Source: Palsa-1447 sp964509885
GTDB taxonomy: Bacteria > Verrucomicrobiota > Verrucomicrobiia > Opitutales > Opitutaceae
DNA: 64,000 nt
Assembly (NCBI GenBank): GCA_964509885.1
Contig: CAZDZL010000013.1
Location: 1 to 64,000, forward strand
Reading direction: 5' to 3'
Numbering within the stretch: the stretch's first letter is position 1; each line of letters starts with the position of its first letter. Of the stretch, positions 59,593 through 64,000 are shown in pieces. A program made the translations under genes and the position numbers. A model generated the notes under the pieces. It had not been told where the DNA came from. It did no database searches and saw nothing but the letters and a program-made list of their open reading frames with translations.

Positions 59593-60567
59593 CTATTTTC
59601 CCCCGTACCAGAAGGCGCGACGCCAGTTGTGAGCGCGGAGCCTCCCCTGGAGCGCGGGATCCATCGCCGCCATGTCGCTCACCGCGCAATTCGCCTCGGC
59701 CTGCCGGGTGTTACGCATCCCGGGGATCACGGTGCCGACCGCGCCGTGCGCGAGCGCGAACGCGATGGCCGCCTGGGGGAGCGTGTACCCGCTTCCGCCG
59801 AGGGACGCCGCGACCTTCCCGGCGCGAGCCACGGAGCGCTCGAGCCGGTCGCCCTCGAAGTAGCTGCGACGGAAGTCCCCCTCCGGGAACGTGGTGTCGG
59901 CCGTCCACTTTCCCGTAAGCGAGCCCTCGTCGAACACGACGCGCACGATGATCCCCGTGCCCGTCTGCGCGGCGACGGGCAGCAGCTCCGCAGCGGGTTC
60001 CTGCTCGAATATGTTGTAGATCACCTGGACCACGTCGACCCACCCGCCCCTCATCAGGTCGATCACGCTGTTCTGGTCGTGCTCGGGGGTCGACACTCCG
60101 GCGAACCGGATCTTCCCCTCCTTCTTCAGGGCCCGCAGGACCTCGAACGGCCCGGGGTTCGCGTTCCAGGCCCGCGTCCACGTGTGAAGCTGCAGGATGT
60201 CCAGCCGGTCGGTCCCCAGGTTGCGCAGGCGCTGCTCGACATTCTCACGGAGGTACTTCTCCGGGTAGCGGAGCGAAGCGTCGCAGTAGGGCGACGGGGG
60301 CCAGGTCCCCTCGGTGGGGGGCGTCTTCGTCGCGACGACGACCGACTCGCGCCGGTCCTTGAGGACCGAGGCGATGATCCTCTCGCTCTTGCCGTCACCG
60401 TAGCCCGCGGCCGTGTCGATGAAGGTGACGCCGAGGTCGAGCGCGCGGTGGAGCGCCGCGACGGAGTCGGCCTCGCTCTGGGGCCCCCAGCTCCCGCCGA
60501 TCGCCCACGCGCCGAAGCCGATCTCGGAGACGATGAGGCCGGTGCGGCCCAAATTTCGGGACTTCAT
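59593..60567 (-). CDS. aldo/keto reductase
   Basis: A 324-residue NAD(P)H-dependent AKR barrel with the intact catalytic tetrad Asp51 (FIDTAAGYG), Tyr56, Lys81 (VVATKTPP) and His128 (DILQLHTW). The C-terminal cofactor-binding GTVIPGMRNTRQAEAN is present. It resembles the YhdN/general-stress AKR branch (MKSRNLGRTGLIVSEIGFGA). The substrate is unknown. It converges with the VirD4-like gene, 11 bases apart. Confidence 0.94.
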   Translation of the reverse strand: MKSRNLGRTGLIVSEIGFGAWAIGGSWGPQSEADSVAALHRALDLGVTFIDTAAGYGDGKSERIIASVLKDRRESVVVATKTPPTEGTWPPSPYCDASLRYPEKYLRENVEQRLRNLGTDRLDILQLHTWTRAWNANPGPFEVLRALKKEGKIRFAGVSTPEHDQNSVIDLMRGGWVDVVQVIYNIFEQEPAAELLPVAAQTGTGIIVRVVFDEGSLTGKWTADTTFPEGDFRRSYFEGDRLERSVARAGKVAASLGGSGYTLPQAAIAFALAHGAVGTVIPGMRNTRQAEANCAVSDMAAMDPALQGRLRAHNWRRAFWYGGK

Positions 60568-60680
60568 GCGGTTGGCCGGGGCATCCCGCCATCATTCCGC
60601 GGCGCGCGTCGGGGTCAAGAAACGGCCGGCACGGGGCTTCCCGAACGGCGCGACGGGCCCATGCTTCTGCCTTTCTGATT

Positions 60681-60700
60681 GACCAGAAGGGACTTTGGTC
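60681..60700. promoter_or_regulatory. inverted repeat in the divergent region upstream of 60749
   Basis: GACCA (60681-60685) and TGGTC (60696-60700) are complementary, and a T-rich run follows at 60703-60707. It lies between the divergent aldo/keto reductase and the gene at 60749, so an operator is more likely than a terminator. A TTGACC overlapping the left arm could be a -35 box. Confidence 0.3.
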
Positions 60701-60748
60701 TGTTTTTGATACTCCAATCGGTCATGATCCCCAGCACACTCATCGGGT

Positions 60749-61702
60749 ATGTCGCTGCCTGACGACGTCATTTCGCTCCTGCGCGACGAGGCCTACCTCG
60801 ACCTCTGCAGAAACGCGTTGAAGGATGCGCTGGAACGCCTGGTTGCCGAGAAGCAGCAGGTGTCCGAGACGCGCCCCCCGTTCGGGCTCCTTGCGAGCAA
60901 GAAGCAGAGGGACGTCTTCGAGTCGTCGATGCAGACGGTCCTCGACACCGAGGCCGCGATCGAGGCCCGGCTCGGAAAGCTTGAGGCGATCGAGAACTGG
61001 CTCAAGTCCGCGATCCGCGAGCGGCTGCGCGACTACCTGCGCCAGGTGTCGGAGAACTACCGCCGAAGCGGCAAGATCGCAGAGGCGATCAAGGCATGGG
61101 ACCGGCTGATCGAGCACTACGGCGAGCAGCTCCTGGCGCTCGCCCGCAACATCAAGAACGTGGCCGTGTCATTCGCCGGGGCCGCGGGCGGCGTCCGCTC
61201 GAAGTTCGGCGACCGCGCACAGGCCTTTGCCGAGCTTCGCATGGGCGCCGACAGCCTCGACCGCACGGCGCTCCAGCTCGAGTCGCTCACGCGCTCGATG
61301 GCGATGATCGCCGCAAATTCCGCGTACAAGGACGTCCAGCTCGCCGAGCTGCCGATCAAGGGCGTGGTGAACTGGGTCGACAGCCTCGCACTCCAGCACG
61401 ACAGGGATGCGCTGCCCGCCTGCCAGGAGATGGAGGCCGACGCGCGCAACATCGTCGCGAAGAAGCTCACGGACTTCCACGCGAGCGCGGCCGCGGCCCT
61501 GGCGATGATCGTCACGATCGAGACCCAGGAGCTTGAGAGCTACTGGGAGGTCCTGCGCGCCCACGCCCTCGCCCACTACGTGCAGGAGCGCGACGTGGAC
61601 GAGGTCCTGAACGAGCTCAACGAGCGCTACGTGGTCGCCAACATCGAGCGCCGCCAGCGGGCGATCGAGAGCCAGGCCGATCCCTACGGGCACGAGCGCT
61701 GA
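60749..61702 (+). CDS. helical protein of unknown function
   Basis: A 317-residue, almost entirely alpha-helical protein without signal peptide or membrane segments. The first 50 residues carry LSLPDDVISLLRDEAYLDL-like helices. Long helices follow, such as DFESSMQTVL-type and LEAIENWLKSAIRERLRDYL, with FHASAAAALAMIVTIETQEL in the middle and an acidic end. Coiled-coil interactions are likely. I do not recognise a family. It converges with the Cys-rich membrane protein gene (8-base gap) and shares no obvious operon. Confidence 0.7.
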   Translation: MSLPDDVISLLRDEAYLDLCRNALKDALERLVAEKQQVSETRPPFGLLASKKQRDVFESSMQTVLDTEAAIEARLGKLEAIENWLKSAIRERLRDYLRQVSENYRRSGKIAEAIKAWDRLIEHYGEQLLALARNIKNVAVSFAGAAGGVRSKFGDRAQAFAELRMGADSLDRTALQLESLTRSMAMIAANSAYKDVQLAELPIKGVVNWVDSLALQHDRDALPACQEMEADARNIVAKKLTDFHASAAAALAMIVTIETQELESYWEVLRAHALAHYVQERDVDEVLNELNERYVVANIERRQRAIESQADPYGHER

Positions 61703-61710
61703 CCCCCGGC

Positions 61711-63222
61711 TCAGGCGCCCGGAGGCGGCGCGGGCTGGGGCGCGGCGGCCCGGTAGTGGCCAAGAATCGCGTAGACCATCTCGAGGGGCAGCTGGCCGAG
61801 CACGGGCAGCACCGCCGCGGGGCTCCGGGCGGGAGCCCCGGCCCTGAAAAATTCCCTGACGTGCTCCCACGCGGGGAAGGGGCCGCCGACAATCCGGCCG
61901 ACGATGTCGGCCTCCCGCGTCATGCCGGCATCAAGGCCGTTGACGCCCGCCATGCAGAGGAGCGCCACGTGGGCCCCCGCGTTCTCTGGCGCGGCCGCGA
62001 GGGGCCTGGCGCCGAGGAGGTCCAGGACGCGGGCGGCAACGGCGGCGTCCGGACGGCGCACCAGGTGGGCGGCGACGAGGGTGACGGAGGCGGGCGACGT
62101 CCCCTGGTCCAGGATCAGCCCAATCTCGGAGACCTCGAGGTCGCGCCACCCAAGCGCTGAACAGGCGTCGAGCTTGAGCGCCTCCCGGTCGTAGGGCCTG
62201 AGCGCCGTGCTCCCGGGAGCCCCGAGGAAGGCCATGACGTCCGAGGCCCGCCCGATCTCGATCGCCCGCGTGAGCGAGTAATAGATGTCGAAGGGCGCCG
62301 TGGCCGCCAGGAGGTGGCGCTGCACCACCCGGGTGCGCTCGGCGTCGCCGCCCGAGCGCAGGTCCCTCGCCAGGGTCAGCGCGGCCCGGGCCTCGTCCGG
62401 GACCCTGGCGGAGCCCTCGAGCAGCCGGTCCACCGGTCCGGTGTCGCCGCTCATCCTCTCGGCGAACAGGAGGCCCTGGGCCCACGCCGGCGCGTGCGCG
62501 TCGTCCTCCAGGAGCATCCGGGCCGACAACCGCGCCGCGGCGCGGAAATCCGCCCTCGAGAGCAGGGCGCGAAACCACGCCTGGGCGGCCCCCTGGAAAT
62601 CCCCGCGGCGCCCGGAGACGACCTGCGCGTAGATCTCATCCGAGAATTCAGGGTCCGTGATCTGCGTGAACTGGGCGAGGAGGACGGCCGCGTCCGTGTT
62701 CTCCGGGTCGAGGGCGTGGACCTGGCCCAGGGCGAGGAGGCTGCGGTGCACGTCGCCCGCCGCGAACGACCGAAGCGCGACCGAATAGAAGTAGTCCGCG
62801 CGGGCCTTCTCAATGCGGTGCCACGCCGGCGGCCACGCGACGGTGGAGAGGGAGACACGGTAGCCGATCGCGCGGAACGCGGCGAAGGCCGCGAGGATCG
62901 ACGCCAGCGCCAGCGCCGCGGCCCCTGCGCCGTAGATCAGCGCCGCCCGGCCCCAGAAGGGGCGCACGTCCGCCGCATCGACCGAGCAGACGCGCCTGCC
63001 CTGGGCCGTCGTGGCGAGGAGCGGGCACAGGCGCCGGAAGCGCCGGTCATCGCGCCAGCCCCGGCACGCCTCGCAGGCGGTTCGTCCGGCGAGGCCGGAG
63101 TCGCTCGGGTGCTGGCAGGGGGCCGCACCCCTGGCGCCCCGGGCCCTGTACAGCGCCTTTCGCAGGTTCCAGTAGAGGAGTCCCCACGAAAGCCGGCCGA
63201 GGTCGCCCAACCATCCCAACAT
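61711..63222 (-). CDS. membrane protein with N-terminal Cys-rich domain and helical repeats
   Basis: A 503-residue protein that I cannot name. The first 85 residues contain five cysteines and a histidine in a zinc-ribbon-like layout (Cys36, His38, Cys50, Cys53, Cys66, Cys79, around CQHPSDSG and ACEACRGW). One membrane segment follows (LIYGAGAAALALASILAAFA, about residues 94-113). Then come some 330 residues of TPR-like helices (ALGQVHALDPENTDAAVLLA, and FRALLSRADFRAAARLSARM). The C-terminus is proline-rich. The arrangement suggests a membrane scaffold with a metal- or redox-dependent cytoplasmic head, but no function is shown. Confidence 0.72.
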   Translation of the reverse strand: MLGWLGDLGRLSWGLLYWNLRKALYRARGARGAAPCQHPSDSGLAGRTACEACRGWRDDRRFRRLCPLLATTAQGRRVCSVDAADVRPFWGRAALIYGAGAAALALASILAAFAAFRAIGYRVSLSTVAWPPAWHRIEKARADYFYSVALRSFAAGDVHRSLLALGQVHALDPENTDAAVLLAQFTQITDPEFSDEIYAQVVSGRRGDFQGAAQAWFRALLSRADFRAAARLSARMLLEDDAHAPAWAQGLLFAERMSGDTGPVDRLLEGSARVPDEARAALTLARDLRSGGDAERTRVVQRHLLAATAPFDIYYSLTRAIEIGRASDVMAFLGAPGSTALRPYDREALKLDACSALGWRDLEVSEIGLILDQGTSPASVTLVAAHLVRRPDAAVAARVLDLLGARPLAAAPENAGAHVALLCMAGVNGLDAGMTREADIVGRIVGGPFPAWEHVREFFRAGAPARSPAAVLPVLGQLPLEMVYAILGHYRAAAPQPAPPPGA

Positions 63223-63278
63223 GGGCGCAATCTGCTGCGCGCCGCGGCGCGCAGCAAACGCAAAGTGGGCCGCGCCGA

Positions 63279-63869
63279 CTACTTGCCGGCCTCAAGCATG
63301 TGCTTGAGCTTGTCGACCTTCGGCCGGATGACCACGGAGCAGTATCCCGCGTCGGGATTCTTCGCGAAGTAGTCCTGGTGATAGTCCTCCGCCGGCCAGA
63401 ACTTCACGAGCGGCACGATCTCCGTCGTGATCGGGTCGCTCAGCTTGGCCTGGGCCTCGGCGCGCGACTTCTCGGCCGCGGCCTTCTGGGCCGGGCTGGC
63501 GTAGAGGATGATCGAGCGGTACTGGCTGCCCATGTCGTTGCCCTGGCCGCCGACCTGCGCCGGGTTGTGCACGTGCCAGAAGTAGCCGAGGACCTTGTCA
63601 AGCGGGACGACGGCGGGGTCGTAGTCGATCTTCACGACCTCGGCGTGGCCCGTCATCTCGGTGCACACGTCCTGGTAGGAGGGGTTCGCCAGGGTGCCGC
63701 CCGAGTAGCCGCACGTGACGTGGGTCACGCCGGGAAGGAGCTTGTACGAGGCGTCGAGGCACCAGAAGCAGCCGCCTCCCAGCACGATGGAGTCGGCCTT
63801 GGCCGGGTTTGGGAGAAGGGTCATGGAGAGGAGCAGGAGTACGGAGAGGGCTGTGCGGGGTCGAGTCAT
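63279..63869 (-). CDS. msrA: exported peptide-methionine (S)-S-oxide reductase
   Basis: MsrA repairs methionine-S-sulfoxide. The catalytic motif GGGCFWCLDASY holds the active-site Cys, and later segments VTCGYSGGTLANPSYQDVCT, HAEVVKIDYDP and GNDMGSQYRSIILYAS are typical. A signal peptide (LSVLLLLSMTLLPNPAKA) follows the ATG at 63869, so repair takes place in the periplasm. A longer frame to 63929 exists but adds only non-homologous residues. It lies 20 bases after the msrB 3' end, forming an msrB-msrA unit. Confidence 0.95.
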   Translation of the reverse strand: MTRPRTALSVLLLLSMTLLPNPAKADSIVLGGGCFWCLDASYKLLPGVTHVTCGYSGGTLANPSYQDVCTEMTGHAEVVKIDYDPAVVPLDKVLGYFWHVHNPAQVGGQGNDMGSQYRSIILYASPAQKAAAEKSRAEAQAKLSDPITTEIVPLVKFWPAEDYHQDYFAKNPDAGYCSVVIRPKVDKLKHMLEAGK

Positions 63870-63889
63870 GGTGATGGCGGCCGGTCGGG

Positions 63890-64000
63890 TCACTTCGCGG
63901 GCGGCGTCGCGGCGTGCGCCGCCACCCAAGCGTCGTACTGCTTGCGGGGCATGAAGCGCAGCGACGCCGAGTTGATGCAGTAGCGCATGCCCGTGGGGGC
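63890..64000 (-). CDS. msrB: peptide-methionine (R)-S-oxide reductase, C-terminal end
   Basis: Only the last 36 codons are inside the window. They read PTGMRYCINSASLRFMPRKQ and then YDAWVAAHAATPPAK before the TGA at 63890-63892. The RYCINSxSLRF block contains the catalytic Cys and is diagnostic of MsrB. Together with msrA downstream it repairs both sulfoxide epimers. The rest of the gene lies past base 64000. Confidence 0.93.
   Translation of the reverse strand, partial: APTGMRYCINSASLRFMPRKQYDAWVAAHAATPPAK

Overview
This is a very GC-rich chromosomal window (about 70% GC by eye) that reads as a member of Verrucomicrobia, most likely the Opitutaceae. Three things support this. The secreted protein at 33764-35452 carries the doubled 'VNIS.R..VGTG.NILIAGF' and 'GSGPAL' module that is abundant in Opitutaceae. 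The mix of DUF1080, DUF4038 and GH27 proteins, DUF6498 and pseudopilin genes is typical of that group. The elongation factor P has a PGN loop. The placement is an inference; no rRNA or complete marker set lies in the window.

Layout. 1-17.4 kb is housekeeping sequence: lpxC (cut by the window edge), a secreted protein, efp, an RlmI-type methyltransferase, a pyrimidine nucleoside phosphorylase, argS, a GYF_2 membrane protein, YihY, a PpiD-like protein, a TolC-like channel and a pseudopilin with a probable 1-nt frameshift. These are followed by an overlapping leftward trio trpA, diguanylate cyclase, miaA. A tRNA-His gene (17427-17504) opens an accessory zone. Copies of its 3' end recur at 18277 and, degenerate, at 20578; a 14-base match lies at 29872. 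They bracket a small toxin-antitoxin block, a DUF4038 glycosidase and perhaps the cytochrome P450, methyltransferase, CocE/nitrilase and GH27 genes. No integrase is present.

30-45 kb carries an ECF42-like sigma factor with its DGPF partner, the DUF3570/TlpA/DUF4266 operon, a hybrid histidine kinase, a sugar-hydrolase gene with a lactate permease, MGMT, an old yellow enzyme homologue, and a galactofuranose pair (GT2 and glf) next to a DUF2298 membrane protein.

47-59.6 kb is the most unusual part. Three coupled minor-pilin-like genes come first, one with about 310 residues of alternating Pro-Thr/Ser/His. A YXWGXW protein follows. The next block resembles a minimal DNA-mobilisation module: a membrane-anchored VirD4/TraD-like ATPase, a secreted Ig-like protein, a divergent MobF/TrwC-like relaxase without a helicase domain, and a soluble VirD4/TraD-like ATPase. 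Two of its transcription units begin with near-identical promoters spaced so that the messages would be almost leaderless. No VirB-type channel genes or oriT were recognised.

The window ends with an aldo/keto reductase, two proteins of unknown function, msrA and the 3' end of msrB.
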